Positions 8,801-18,280 of a stretch of DNA of 64,000 nucleotides are shown here, piece by piece. Each line of letters starts with the position of its first letter. Position 1 is the first letter of the stretch. A program made the position numbers and the translations under genes. The notes under the pieces were generated by a model. The model worked only from the letters and a program-made list of their open reading frames with translations, was not told the DNA's origin and made no database searches. Source of the DNA: Streptomyces sp. SID13031 (GTDB taxonomy: Bacteria; Actinomycetota; Actinomycetes; Propionibacteriales; Kribbellaceae). Location of the stretch: assembly GCF_010548305.1 (NCBI RefSeq), contig NZ_JAAGLV010000005.1:248001-312000 (forward strand), written 5' to 3'.

Positions 8801-11549
8801 TCGTCACCACCGACGGAGCGTCTCGGCGGATCGAGTAGCTGATCCGCTGGTTGGCCGACATCGTGGCGCGGGGCCGGTTCGGCAGCCAGACCTCGGTCAC
8901 CCGGCCGAGCGCGTCGTACGCGGTCTCGGTCTTGCGCAGGTTCGCGTCGACGCTCATCGTCGCGCCGCCGAACGCCGGATCGACGGTGTCGGTCGCAGTC
9001 AGTCCAGCGGCGTCCGTCTGCATCGTCTTGGTGACCGGTCCGCCGGTCTCGGGTGTGTAGCCGACCGAGGAACCGCGACCGAGCGCGTCCTTCTTGCTGG
9101 TCTCCCGGCCGTGCACGTCGAAGGTGCGGGTCGAGTCGGTGACGTAGACCGGTCCCGACGCGGGGTGACTGTCCAACCGCTCCACCTTGGTGGCATCGCC
9201 GACCGTCGGCACGACGTCGCGTTCGTGACCGTCGTAGCTCGTCCGGAGATCCGAGACCGCGTCGGCCGGGAACTGGGCGGTGGCGCCGCAGTCGACCGCG
9301 ACGGTCTCCACTCGGGAAGCCAGCCCGAGGATCCACTTGCCGGTGTTGCGCACGTACGTCGTACGGACGCACTTGTCGTCGTCGGACCGGCTCTCGTCGC
9401 CCAGCTCGTTCTGCTTGACCGGCAGGCCACGGTCGTCGTACTCCGTCTCCAACTTGGTCTTCAGCCAGCCACGGCCGCCGTCCAGCGCAGTGAAGTTGCG
9501 AACCGAGCCCTGGCCGACGATGTAGGCCTTGTAGTCGCCGCGGACCGCCGTCGGACCCTGCCAGACCGGGACCGAGATCGACTTGCCGATCGCGGTCTCG
9601 CTGTCGCCCAGGTACTTGATCGTCTCGAGCGGGAAGCTGCGGAGCCAGTCGTGGTCCGGGTGGCTGCCGCCTTCGGAGTCGGCGACGTTCACGGTGCGCC
9701 TGCCGCTCGGCAGCCTGTCGTCGTGCATGCCGCGGTAGAACCGCTGCTCGGACATCGTCACCGGGCCGGACGGATCGTTCGGCACGCCGGACCGGACCCG
9801 GACCCGGCCGAAGCCGCGGTAGTCGTTCCAGGTCTTCTTGTCCGCCGGGGTGAACTCGGACTCGTCGTAGTGCCAGGCGGCGCCGTCGAGGTACTCGTAG
9901 CTGACCTGCTGCTGCGGGTTGGCGCTGATCCGGTCCGACTGCAGCACCGAAGCGACGACGTACTTGTTGAAGTAGTCCGTCCGCTCGGCATGGTTCTTCT
10001 TGGTCCACCGGACCGGGAAGCAGCGCTTGGTGTTGGTCTCGGGGCTGGCCGGCGCGGTCAGGCAGTCCGGCGGCGCGTAGTTCACGGAGGTGAGGCCACC
10101 GGCCTCCGACACGATGCCGGTGATCCGGTAGCGGATGATCGGCGACAGGCCGTCGGCCTGGTGCACCCGGTTCGCCAGCTTGGCGCCTTCGAAGGTGACC
10201 GGGTCCAAGGTGATCGGGGTCGGGCCGGCCAGGCCGGTATGGGTGATCGACTTCAGCCAGAGCGCTGCCTTGTCACCGTCGCCCGGGTCGGGGAACTGGT
10301 GGTCAAGCGTCCACCGGTCGACATCCCTGTACTCCGAACCGCTGCGCACCTTGGCGGTCACCGAGGCGAGGCGCTTGGTGGTCCAGAAGGTCGGGACGTG
10401 GTGATCCTTGCAGGTCGTGTCGCAGCGTTCGTCCAGGGGGACGTCGGGGAAGTTCTCCTTCTTGTCCAGCGAGCACGTGCTGCCCGGCACGCACCGGTCC
10501 GCGACGGCGAAGTCCACCCGGCCCGAGGCAGGCGCGTTGACGGCGTCGTTCAGCCCGTACTCGACCGAGGTCAGCCAGCCGCCCCGGACGTAGGACACGG
10601 GAGCGTCCTTGACGTTCTTGCCGTACGTGTTGGTCTCGGTCCCGTAGTTGTAGAGCATCACGTTGCCGTGTGGGTCGACGACCTTGTCCAGGTTCCACCG
10701 CCAGGCCTGGGTGCAGGACGACTGGTCGAAGGTCGCCCCGTGGCACGGCTCGCCGGTGTCGTCACCGAACACCGGCACGGTCCAGGTCGCCTTCGAGTCC
10801 TGGCGCGAGCCGAAGTAGTACTGCGTGCCGCTGAGGTCGGTGATCCGCCAGTACTCCGAGTTGTCGTCGCCGTTGTCGGCACCGGTCAGCCGCTCGACCC
10901 GGGAGCCATCGTCCTGCTTGGCTCGCCAGCCGTTCGCGCCGAGGATCAGTGCGCCGCCGCCCCCGCCGTACGCGGCAGTGGCATTGTCGGAGCGCCAGCA
11001 CAGGTCGGGTGTGTTCTGGCCGTTGGTGCTGCCCTCTTTGTCATCGGCGCAGCCGGTGTACGACCGCTCGATGAACCCCGGGTCGAGGGACCAGCCATCG
11101 CCGGCCCAGGAGGCCTGGTTGTTCGTCGCGCTGGTCCGGCCGTCCACTGCCGACGACGAGTAGGACAACGCGAGCTTCGGCTGCAGCCCGCCCGGTACGG
11201 GCGGCACCCGCAGGGGGTACGACCAGCTGAAGTCACCGGACTGGGCCGAGACCGACCACGTTGCCGACTGCGACAGGGAGGTGGCAGCGGAGGTCCCTGA
11301 ACCGTCCTGCGGTGCGCCTGCAGCAGGCTGGTTCCCCTGCAGTGAGCGGGTGGTCGCCTCATCCGCCGGGCGCGGAGTCATCGGCGTCGGGGTCGCAGGC
11401 ACCGAGGTGCTGTTGGGCAACTGCACGGACGGGCCGCCGGCCGCTACCGCGACCGTCGGCGGGATCGCCGTCGTCAGGGTCGCCGTGAGCACCACAGCGG
11501 CCAGTACTGCGGCGGGTTTGCGGGCAGGCAGGAATCGGGAGTGACGCAT
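5847..11549 (-). CDS. Secreted RHS/YD-repeat protein with C-terminal extension
   Basis: A 1,900-aa exported protein. The signal peptide is basic then hydrophobic (MRHSRFLPARKPAAVLAAVV, cleavage near AVAAGG). An N-terminal beta-rich region includes LALSYSSSAVDGRTS. Many YD repeats follow (YDALGRVTEVW, YDLAGRQTKVD, YDKAGNRLTETR, YDNSGNRIIRRE). The RHS-associated core is LTHIGAREYEPDTGRFISADP, ending at DPTG (residues 1629-1632). The last 268 residues are a different, Cys-containing tail of unknown function. In RHS proteins that position usually holds a toxin or effector module. ATG 11549 has GGAGG just upstream. It lies 14 bp after the LamG gene, so one operon. No immunity-like gene follows. 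Confidence 0.93.
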   Translation of the reverse strand: MRHSRFLPARKPAAVLAAVVLTATLTTAIPPTVAVAAGGPSVQLPNSTSVPATPTPMTPRPADEATTRSLQGNQPAAGAPQDGSGTSAATSLSQSATWSVSAQSGDFSWSYPLRVPPVPGGLQPKLALSYSSSAVDGRTSATNNQASWAGDGWSLDPGFIERSYTGCADDKEGSTNGQNTPDLCWRSDNATAAYGGGGGALILGANGWRAKQDDGSRVERLTGADNGDDNSEYWRITDLSGTQYYFGSRQDSKATWTVPVFGDDTGEPCHGATFDQSSCTQAWRWNLDKVVDPHGNVMLYNYGTETNTYGKNVKDAPVSYVRGGWLTSVEYGLNDAVNAPASGRVDFAVADRCVPGSTCSLDKKENFPDVPLDERCDTTCKDHHVPTFWTTKRLASVTAKVRSGSEYRDVDRWTLDHQFPDPGDGDKAALWLKSITHTGLAGPTPITLDPVTFEGAKLANRVHQADGLSPIIRYRITGIVSEAGGLTSVNYAPPDCLTAPASPETNTKRCFPVRWTKKNHAERTDYFNKYVVASVLQSDRISANPQQQVSYEYLDGAAWHYDESEFTPADKKTWNDYRGFGRVRVRSGVPNDPSGPVTMSEQRFYRGMHDDRLPSGRRTVNVADSEGGSHPDHDWLRSFPLETIKYLGDSETAIGKSISVPVWQGPTAVRGDYKAYIVGQGSVRNFTALDGGRGWLKTKLETEYDDRGLPVKQNELGDESRSDDDKCVRTTYVRNTGKWILGLASRVETVAVDCGATAQFPADAVSDLRTSYDGHERDVVPTVGDATKVERLDSHPASGPVYVTDSTRTFDVHGRETSKKDALGRGSSVGYTPETGGPVTKTMQTDAAGLTATDTVDPAFGGATMSVDANLRKTETAYDALGRVTEVWLPNRPRATMSANQRISYSIRRDAPSVVTTTKLGPTGKYTSENMLYDGLLRTRQVQSPAVGGGRILTDVRYDSQGRITTATQPYFNDSAIDDQLWSSTEADIPGLSLTQYDGAGRVAEQIYQGGVTERWRTSTRYGGDRVDVTPPAGGTATSKVSNPDGQTTELRQYKAATPTGEYDATTYSYTRAGNLKSVRTPAGSTWRYEYDLAGRQTKVDDPDKGVSTLGYDAAGQPTTQTDPLGVTLTSSYDLLGRKTSVKKGDTVLSEWSYDTVSLGKGQPATSTRYADGKAYKSAVTAYTALYQPLQQTTTVPEEEGALGGTYATNLKYNFDGSQASTTYPAVGDLPAETVTHTYDDAGRALRTYGGPAGSTIEYALNTEYTRYGEVQRVHLGEGEQRAWQSYFYDDNTRQLNRTVVDAEVARPMQADVRYTRDPAGNVTSISDTPQDQPGDVQCFRYDYLKRLTEAWTPTDGCGADPATASLSGPAPYWQSFGYDKAGNRLTETRHAAGGDTTRSYVYPQAGGDRPHSLTSVTTTSPAGARTDTYGYDALGNTNSRKVAGGNQVLSWDTEGRLAKVTDAAGAMTSFVYDNSGNRIIRREQGAVTLSLPGQELKLDVAAGTVKATRYYQHNGATIAVRTGAGLNWIASDHQGTAQITIGAQSQAVLKRRQTPFGAVRGGNVAWPDEKGFVGGTKDAGTGLTHIGAREYEPDTGRFISADPIIDLTDPQQLQGYAYANNSPITYSDPTGMKYCGDEGCTETSVGGVCQCSPPGAPLSPAVMPNIPQQPKAQKPTGIQNPGLRRVINHIYPAEKDINWTGSGKTADALRNELLTGRPTKDQYHVQPASSDLKVLVNLLETDDVARTKGGQTLTAAERQIAINEARELWGALNQTDHAGVVTRKLSENPAMAENIRTTMAATSKTPSFRHVSDAKFNYKGPLHGLPKWHPESGATTRGLMRGMGALSYLPLVVDLSRGTVSAPGASTEQKLVDVGCYFDVSNICGPEGMLSKMGPQPDA

Positions 11550-11563
11550 GGTTCCTCCGGGCT

Positions 11564-14500
11564 TCAGGCGAACGTCGGAGTGACGGCGGGCAGGGAGGTC
11601 AGGGTGTAGCCGAGGGCGCGTTCGACCGTCTGCCCCTCGCAGGTGGCCGAGAGCGAGACGAAGCGCTGGCCGTTGATCGCACAGCGGTAGATCGGCGCAC
11701 TGGTCAGGCCTGCGGGCGCCTGGGTCCAACTGCTGCCGAGCGGGCCGACCACGGTCTTGGCCTCGCAGTCGGCCTGGTTCGACACGAAGTTGTCGATGCC
11801 ATCGCGGCAAGCCAGCAACTGTTGGGTGCCCGGCGTACCGGTCACCTTCGTCAGCCAGCCCTGGACACCCTCGATCCGATAGCCCGCCGGAGCGTTGTCC
11901 GGCGTCGACGTGTGATCGAAGGCGGTCGGGCTGTAGTAGCGGGCCAGCCGCGCGTAGGCCGGCGCATAGCCCGCGACCTCGAGCTGGGTCCCGCCTTCAC
12001 AGGCCTGATCCAGTGAGTCGAAGGTGGCTGTGCCCTGGCGGCAGCTGTACAGCGGCTGGACCGGCAGGTTGGTCGGGCGGACGCTGTAGACCAGGACACC
12101 CTCGCCGATCTGCTTGGTGTTCTGCCCCGCCGCCACCGGTGCGCCCAGCGAACGCTCGTAGCGGTAGCCGGGTCGTACGGCATCGGTGGTGTTGGCGGTG
12201 TACCGCTCGCCGGTCGCGTCGTTGAGGAAGCGACCCAGCTGCGCGGGAGCTGCCTTCGGGTAGCCCGCCCGCAGAGCGAGTTCGCTTTCGGCGACCATGC
12301 CCTGGTCGGTGCGCACCTCGTCGATCTGACCGGTGAAGAAGTCAGCAGCGGCGCCGTTGACCTTGGCCCGGCCGATGCTGATCGACCCCCAGCTCTGCGG
12401 CAGCACCGCGTCGTTCAGGGTCCCCGACAGCACACCGTTCAGATAGAGCCTCAACTGGCGAGCGGCGAAGTCGTGCACCGCGGCCAGATGGGTCCACTGG
12501 TTGGCGACCGCCGGCTGGGCCGACACCGCGTAGCGCGACATCGCCCCGTCCTGGTCACTCCCCGGCGTCCCGAACACCCACTTGCCGAGGCTCGGGCGGT
12601 ACTGCACGACGAACCCGCTCATCCGGTCGCCGTCCTGGCCGAACACGGTCGCCACCTTGTCGGTGCGGCCGAGCTTGGCCCAGGCGGCGACGGTGAAGCT
12701 GTCCTGCGGCTGAGCGCCCCAGAACTGCGACGTCACGGCAGAGGCGCCGTCGAGCTGCAACGCCTTACCGGCGATCGAACTGGCCGGGTACGACACGGCG
12801 CCGCTGACCGTGCCCGCGTTGTTGCGCCAGGACGAGTCGCGGACCGAGTCGTCGTCGAACCGCCAGAAGCCGAAGTTCGGGGAGTCCGTGTCGTCGTGCA
12901 CCTTGCGCACCTCGCCGTCGGACAGCGCCCGGCCGAACATCCGCAGGTCGTCGACACCCCTCGGGAAGTACTCGGTCGGGCCGCCGTTCCACTTGGCCCT
13001 GCCGATCGTGGTCGGGCCGGTCGCCTTCACCGGGTTCACCCCGACCTGTGCGGCTGACAGCACCCCGTTGACGTAGAGCTTGAGCTGCTTGGATCCGGGC
13101 GCAGCGTCGTAGACCACTGCCAGATGGGTCCACAGGTTGCTCCTGGCCGGCAGCGCCGACGTGAGCAGCACGTTGCCGGTCGGGTTGTCCTGGTCCGCGG
13201 ACGGCACGAGGACCGCCCACCGATCAGCCTGGCTGTTGTACTGCAGCAGGAAGCTGCTGACCCGGTTACCGTCCTGCGCGAGCACAGTCTTGTTGCCCTG
13301 ACCAGCCTGGCTCAGGTACACCCAGGCCGCCGCCGAGAAGCTCTTGCTCGTGTCGACCACGGGAGCCGCCGTCTCGGCGTACCCACTGGCCCCGTCGAAC
13401 CAGGCGCCTGGTCCGGTGCGGCCGCCGATCCAGCTGCTGCCGCCCTTCATCGTCGCGGTCCGGCCGTTGCCGGAGGCATCGGCACCCGTGGTGCCGGTGT
13501 TCTCGTCGAATTTCCAGTACGCCGCCGGATCGGTCGGCAGCGCCGGGGTGCCACCCCCCTGACCCGGGTACGACGCGACCAGGCTCTCGATCCGCGACTT
13601 GTCCAATGCGCCGGTGTAGAGCCGGACGTCGTCGATCGAACCCGGCCAGTACTCCGCCGGCGCGTTCGCTGCTCTCCCCCGGCCGAGCTGGAGCCCGCCG
13701 GAGGCCGCCCAAGGCGTCTGCAGCGTGCCGTCGTCCTGCCGGGTGGCATTGACGTACAGCCACAGCTGGTGCGCCTGCGCGTCGTATACGCCGACCAGGT
13801 GCACCCACTGGTTCACGTCCGATTCCATCGCGGATACGGACGCTTTCGTCACCGTCCCGTCGGCCTCGGGCAGCTCGAACGTCCAGGCGCCGAACTGGTT
13901 GTTGTCGACGTCGCGGACGTGCCCGAGCCGGAACTTGCTGGTCTCACCGCCATCGAGGCTGACGGCCGTGGTCCGGCAGGCGAACTCGGCTCCCGGGTCG
14001 CACAGCTCGCGCAGCTTGACCCAGGACGCGACAGTGAAACTCTTCGCGGTGTCCACGTCGATCCCGGACGTGGAGACGACGTCGTTCGTCCCGTTGAACG
14101 ACAGCGCGTTGCCGAGCCGGCCCGGCACCCGGGTGGGTCCGGTCACGGCGCCGGTCCGGGCGCCGACGGCATCCGCCGCGGTCGGCCCGCTCGGTTCGTC
14201 CAGCCGCCAGTTGTGCGCCAGCGACAAGTCGCGCCCGGCCAACGCGCGGATCTCGTCGGCGAACAGCACCCGGCTGTACACGGAGACGTCATCGATGGCT
14301 CCGGGGAACAGATCGACCGCCTCCCCTGCCGTCGAGGTCGCGCGGCCGATCCGCAGCGTCGTACTCGGCTGCTCAGAGGTGTAGGTGTAGGCCTGCGTTG
14401 CGGCGACGACGCCGTTGACGTACAGGGACAGCCGCCCAGCGGACGCGTCGTAGACGGCGGCCAGGTGAGTCCAGACGCCTACCTGCGGCGCTGGGCCGAC

Positions 14501-17500
14501 GGCTCTGGTCTCCGGGCAGAAGCCGGTCGCGTCGCAGCTTCGGACCGCGATCACCCAGCGCTTGTCCCAGGAGACGTGCAGGTCGAACGAGCTGATCCGG
14601 CTGGCGTCCTGGGAGACCACCGCTGCCTGCTTCGCATCGACGTCGAGCTTGGCCCAGGCTGCGACCGAGAAGCTCTTGCGCAGGTCCGGCACCGCGGCCG
14701 GCGCGGCGACGTGCGAGCCGTTGCCGGCCAGGTGCAGCGCGAGGTCGGTCGCAGCCGGGACGTTCGTCTGGCCGCCGGTCCAGTCCAGCGGGCCGTTCAG
14801 CGTGCCGTTCAGGGCCGGTGTGCGGCCGGACGAGTCGGCCGCGTTGCCGTCCAGCTTCCAGGACCCCGCCGTGATGTTGCTCCGGGCAACTATGCCTTCG
14901 AGCTCGGCGCCGGACAGTTCGCGGTTGTAGGCCCGGACGTCGTCGATCACACCCTGCCAGGGATTGGTCTGGATGCCGTCCCACTTGCCGCGGCCGACGG
15001 TCAGCGGGCCGGTCGCGTCGAAGCCCGCGTTCTGCGCCGTCGTACCGGCCAGCTTTCCGTTCACGTACAGCCTGAGCTGATGTGCCTGGGCGTCATACAC
15101 ACCGGCCAGGTGGGTCCACGTGTTCAGTTGAGCGGCCACGTCGGACCGCACGGCACTGTCGCCGGGCCGCGGGTTCAAGGTGTCCGTGGAAGGCACGTGC
15201 AGCTCCCACTTGCCACCCTCGGCAGCCCGGTAGCCCAGCAGGAACGCGCTGTTGACGCCGCCCTCGGCCGACAGCGCAGTACGGGTATTACCGTCCGACG
15301 GCAGATTGCTCAGGTTGACCCATGCGCCGACCGTGTAGCTCTGATCGGTCCGTACGACGGGGCCGCCGGAGGCGTAGTCGCGCGCGTCGCCGTTGGGCAG
15401 CGACAACCCGCCGCCGATCGCTCCACCCGAGGCGCCGGTCAGTCTCGCATTGCCGGTGAGGACGAGGTCGGCGCCGCCGTCCAGGTCGTTGCGCGCGGTC
15501 GTGCCGCTCAGCTCGTCGAACTTCCACTGACCGGTGCGGACGTTGTCACGGCCGACCCCGGCCCGTACCTCGGCGTCGGTGAGCACCCGGTCGTACACCT
15601 GGACCTCGTCGATCGCGCCCTTCCATGGATTCGCGAGGACGCCGTTCCACTTCTCCCGGCCGACTGTGAGCGGGCCCGCGGCCTGCCAAGGGACGAAGTT
15701 CGCGGGCAGTTGGGTGTCAGCGACCTTGGCGCCGTTCACGTACAGCCGGATGCGGTTGGCCGACCGGTCGTAGACGCCGGTCACGTTGGTCCACGCGCCG
15801 CTCTGCAACGCAGGGCCTTCGGCCAGGTGAACGGCCGGATCGTCCTTGTCCGAGCCGGCCAGCGAGAAGGTCGTCTTCTTCGTGTCGCCGCGATAGTTGA
15901 GCAAGAAGCCACTGCTCCGGTTGCCCTGCTGCGAGGCGATGGCCATCCGCTGGTTGGCCCCACCGTCCGGCTTCACCCACGCGGAGACCGTGAAGCTGTT
16001 GTCGGTCCGCGCGCCGCTCGGTGCGGTGAAGTGGTCATCCTGCCCGTCGAGCTGCAGCGCGCTGCCGATCGCTCCGGTTCCGTACGTCGGGCTGCTCTGC
16101 AGCGTCCCGTCGCGATCCCCGAGGAATGCCTCGTCCTGGGCGCTACCGTCGAACGGGTAGCGGGTCAGCGCGCCGTTACCCGCCCGCACGTAGAAGTGGA
16201 CAGTCCGGACCGGGCTCTTGTTGCCAGCCCGGTCGACGCTCTGCACGAACAGGTCCTGCGGCCCGTCGACGGTCGGCGTGAACTCGACACTCGCCGTACC
16301 ACCGAGCGCCGAGGCATCCACCGGAGTGTTGGGCGGGTTGACGGTGCCCCACAGGTAGTGGTCGACGTCCGCCGTGCCGGAGTCGGGCAACGGCAGCGCC
16401 GTCCGCTCGAAGGTGAACTTGCCGGGGACACCGATGCCGCCGTGCCACCGGTTGTCCTCCTGGTAAAGCGAGCCGGTGACCTTGGGCGCCGAGCTCGGCG
16501 CGGTCTTGTCGACTACGAACGGCCCAGGGCCTCGCAGGAACGGACTGGCGTCAAGCCAGTTGCCGGTGTCCTCATCGGTGTCCCAGCCGCGGACGTACCA
16601 GTCCATCGACGCGCCGTCGGACAACGTGACAGTGGTGTCATGCCGCGCGCCGGAGGCCTGCAGCCCGCCGTACCGGTTCTCCACCGCTCCATTCGTGTAG
16701 ATGTCCCACTGCGGGAGCACGCTGTTGTTGTCGGGATCCGCCAAGGTCGCCTGTAACCGGATCGTGTTGCCGCTGAAGAACGGCGTGCCGTTGCACCACT
16801 TGCACGGCGCCGGCAGGCCCGGGTCGGTCGCCAGCCACTGCGGAGTGACGGGCGCCGAGTTGAAACGGACTCGCAGCTTCGTCGCGGCCGGGTCGTACTT
16901 GCGCCAGTACGCGGCGTCCGACTCGCTGCCGGCCACGATGTAGTACGTCGAGATGCCACCGGTGTTGATCTGGTCGACGGGCACTCCGAACGAGAACTGC
17001 TTCCAGCCACCGCAGTTCCCGGCGTCGTTGGCACGAGGCGCGACGGCGGTGGCGATCTGCCCGCCCTGCGGCATGTTGTTCCAGGTGGTGCCGCCGTCGA
17101 CCGGGCCGCTGCGGAAGAGCCGCTGCTCGCGGTCGGTGCAGTTCGGGCTGTGGGTCACCGCGGTGTCCAGCCAGGCGCCCATCAGCCGCTTGCCGGCCAG
17201 CAGTCCCCACGCGCCGGTGTCGAACTGGAAGTACGAGCGAGCCGTGCCGATGCCGTTGCAACCGGTGAAGTTGCAGAGCCCGACCTGGGCGATCGTGTCG
17301 CCGCCCGCGCTGGTGTTCGGGTACGTCTGGTTCGGGTGGCCGGAGACCACGGAGGTCCAGAAGGTCTTCTCGTAGGTGTTCCAGTTTGGGTCGATCGTCA
17401 CCGGGTAGACCGTCTTCGGGCCACGCAGCAGCGCCTGGTCCGGGACCAGCGTCAGCGAGGTCGCGGCCAGCTCGATCCCGGCCACCCCGGTGCCGTTGGC

Positions 17501-18280
17501 GGCATCCCACATCGCCGAGGGCGGCGCGGCGAAGACCAACGCGCCCTTGGTGTCATGGGCCTCCAACGCACCGGAGGCCGTCACCCGGAGCTGCAGCCCC
17601 TTGGTGGTCAGCCCGAGCCGGATCTTGGTCAGGGCGGGGTTCTTCGCCGCCGCGGCCGTCTTGACGACCAGGTGCTGGGTGTAGCCGGAGCCCCCGGCCT
17701 TCAGCACCAGGTCGGTGCCCGGCAGGACCTCGGCGTACGTCGCGGTGCTGCCGACGACCACAGGCGTCGGCAGCACACCGGGCCAGGTCAGCGCGAGACG
17801 CTTGCCGTCCTTGCCGTAGCTGACCATGGGGGTCTTGGATCCACCACCGCTGAAGGCGAGATCGACCGTCGCCGTTCGCGGCGCCCAGCCGCCGTCGGAG
17901 CGGCGGACCAGGGTGGTGTCGAGCGCGGCCCAGCCATCGCCCTTCTTGGCGCGGACCGGCACGGCGGTGAGCTCGAGGTTCATCTCGCCGGTCGGCTCGG
18001 CGAAGACCGTCTGCGCCTCCCCGCGCAGAGCAGTGACCTCCACCCGGGTGCCCTGCCGCGCGGCGGCAGCCCGGGCCTTGGTCACGTCCGGCGCGACCGA
18101 GACCTTCGGCGCCGGCGGCTTGGCAGCCGGCGGCATCACGGTCGCGGCGGCCGGCAGCGTACCGGCGGTCAGTCCCACTGGCAGCGTCGCCGCCGCCAGT
18201 GAGATCACGATCGATCCGGCGAACCCCTTTGCCCATCGGCTCCGTGCCCATCGGCTTCCGAACAGCCATGACGAACGCAT
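11564..18280 (-). CDS. Giant secreted DNRLRE/LamG-repeat protein
   Basis: A 2,238-aa exported protein. It has an N-terminal signal peptide (MRSSWLFGSRWARSRWAKGF then a hydrophobic stretch) and an alpha/beta region to about residue 300. A DNRLRE-type domain follows at about 300-510 (WTSVVSGHPNQTY, ARSYFQFDTG). Then come six LamG/concanavalin-like repeats beginning near 700, 918, 1138, 1357, 1587 and 1804. Each opens with a W/Y-x-F/L-D strand, has SFTVAAWxKL, and ends with LYVNGxxxG and GxIDDVRxY. The last 225 residues hold three short Cys-pair modules. The start is ATG with GGGGAGGA 5 nt upstream. It is the first gene of the operon with the RHS gene. A surface adhesion or cell-wall role is inferred. 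Confidence 0.92.
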   Translation of the reverse strand: MRSSWLFGSRWARSRWAKGFAGSIVISLAAATLPVGLTAGTLPAAATVMPPAAKPPAPKVSVAPDVTKARAAAARQGTRVEVTALRGEAQTVFAEPTGEMNLELTAVPVRAKKGDGWAALDTTLVRRSDGGWAPRTATVDLAFSGGGSKTPMVSYGKDGKRLALTWPGVLPTPVVVGSTATYAEVLPGTDLVLKAGGSGYTQHLVVKTAAAAKNPALTKIRLGLTTKGLQLRVTASGALEAHDTKGALVFAAPPSAMWDAANGTGVAGIELAATSLTLVPDQALLRGPKTVYPVTIDPNWNTYEKTFWTSVVSGHPNQTYPNTSAGGDTIAQVGLCNFTGCNGIGTARSYFQFDTGAWGLLAGKRLMGAWLDTAVTHSPNCTDREQRLFRSGPVDGGTTWNNMPQGGQIATAVAPRANDAGNCGGWKQFSFGVPVDQINTGGISTYYIVAGSESDAAYWRKYDPAATKLRVRFNSAPVTPQWLATDPGLPAPCKWCNGTPFFSGNTIRLQATLADPDNNSVLPQWDIYTNGAVENRYGGLQASGARHDTTVTLSDGASMDWYVRGWDTDEDTGNWLDASPFLRGPGPFVVDKTAPSSAPKVTGSLYQEDNRWHGGIGVPGKFTFERTALPLPDSGTADVDHYLWGTVNPPNTPVDASALGGTASVEFTPTVDGPQDLFVQSVDRAGNKSPVRTVHFYVRAGNGALTRYPFDGSAQDEAFLGDRDGTLQSSPTYGTGAIGSALQLDGQDDHFTAPSGARTDNSFTVSAWVKPDGGANQRMAIASQQGNRSSGFLLNYRGDTKKTTFSLAGSDKDDPAVHLAEGPALQSGAWTNVTGVYDRSANRIRLYVNGAKVADTQLPANFVPWQAAGPLTVGREKWNGVLANPWKGAIDEVQVYDRVLTDAEVRAGVGRDNVRTGQWKFDELSGTTARNDLDGGADLVLTGNARLTGASGGAIGGGLSLPNGDARDYASGGPVVRTDQSYTVGAWVNLSNLPSDGNTRTALSAEGGVNSAFLLGYRAAEGGKWELHVPSTDTLNPRPGDSAVRSDVAAQLNTWTHLAGVYDAQAHQLRLYVNGKLAGTTAQNAGFDATGPLTVGRGKWDGIQTNPWQGVIDDVRAYNRELSGAELEGIVARSNITAGSWKLDGNAADSSGRTPALNGTLNGPLDWTGGQTNVPAATDLALHLAGNGSHVAAPAAVPDLRKSFSVAAWAKLDVDAKQAAVVSQDASRISSFDLHVSWDKRWVIAVRSCDATGFCPETRAVGPAPQVGVWTHLAAVYDASAGRLSLYVNGVVAATQAYTYTSEQPSTTLRIGRATSTAGEAVDLFPGAIDDVSVYSRVLFADEIRALAGRDLSLAHNWRLDEPSGPTAADAVGARTGAVTGPTRVPGRLGNALSFNGTNDVVSTSGIDVDTAKSFTVASWVKLRELCDPGAEFACRTTAVSLDGGETSKFRLGHVRDVDNNQFGAWTFELPEADGTVTKASVSAMESDVNQWVHLVGVYDAQAHQLWLYVNATRQDDGTLQTPWAASGGLQLGRGRAANAPAEYWPGSIDDVRLYTGALDKSRIESLVASYPGQGGGTPALPTDPAAYWKFDENTGTTGADASGNGRTATMKGGSSWIGGRTGPGAWFDGASGYAETAAPVVDTSKSFSAAAWVYLSQAGQGNKTVLAQDGNRVSSFLLQYNSQADRWAVLVPSADQDNPTGNVLLTSALPARSNLWTHLAVVYDAAPGSKQLKLYVNGVLSAAQVGVNPVKATGPTTIGRAKWNGGPTEYFPRGVDDLRMFGRALSDGEVRKVHDDTDSPNFGFWRFDDDSVRDSSWRNNAGTVSGAVSYPASSIAGKALQLDGASAVTSQFWGAQPQDSFTVAAWAKLGRTDKVATVFGQDGDRMSGFVVQYRPSLGKWVFGTPGSDQDGAMSRYAVSAQPAVANQWTHLAAVHDFAARQLRLYLNGVLSGTLNDAVLPQSWGSISIGRAKVNGAAADFFTGQIDEVRTDQGMVAESELALRAGYPKAAPAQLGRFLNDATGERYTANTTDAVRPGYRYERSLGAPVAAGQNTKQIGEGVLVYSVRPTNLPVQPLYSCRQGTATFDSLDQACEGGTQLEVAGYAPAYARLARYYSPTAFDHTSTPDNAPAGYRIEGVQGWLTKVTGTPGTQQLLACRDGIDNFVSNQADCEAKTVVGPLGSSWTQAPAGLTSAPIYRCAINGQRFVSLSATCEGQTVERALGYTLTSLPAVTPTFA

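Noticed and set aside
6480..11300. Long plus-strand frames opposite the RHS gene (6480-8672 and 9111-11300)
   Set aside because: They are shadows of the RHS reading frame, with biased composition and no ribosome binding site or domain.
13124..16756. A 1,210-codon open frame on the plus strand opposite the LamG gene
   Set aside because: It is antisense to a clear protein with signal peptide and repeats. Its translation is arginine, valine and glycine rich with no domains. High GC keeps such opposite frames open.
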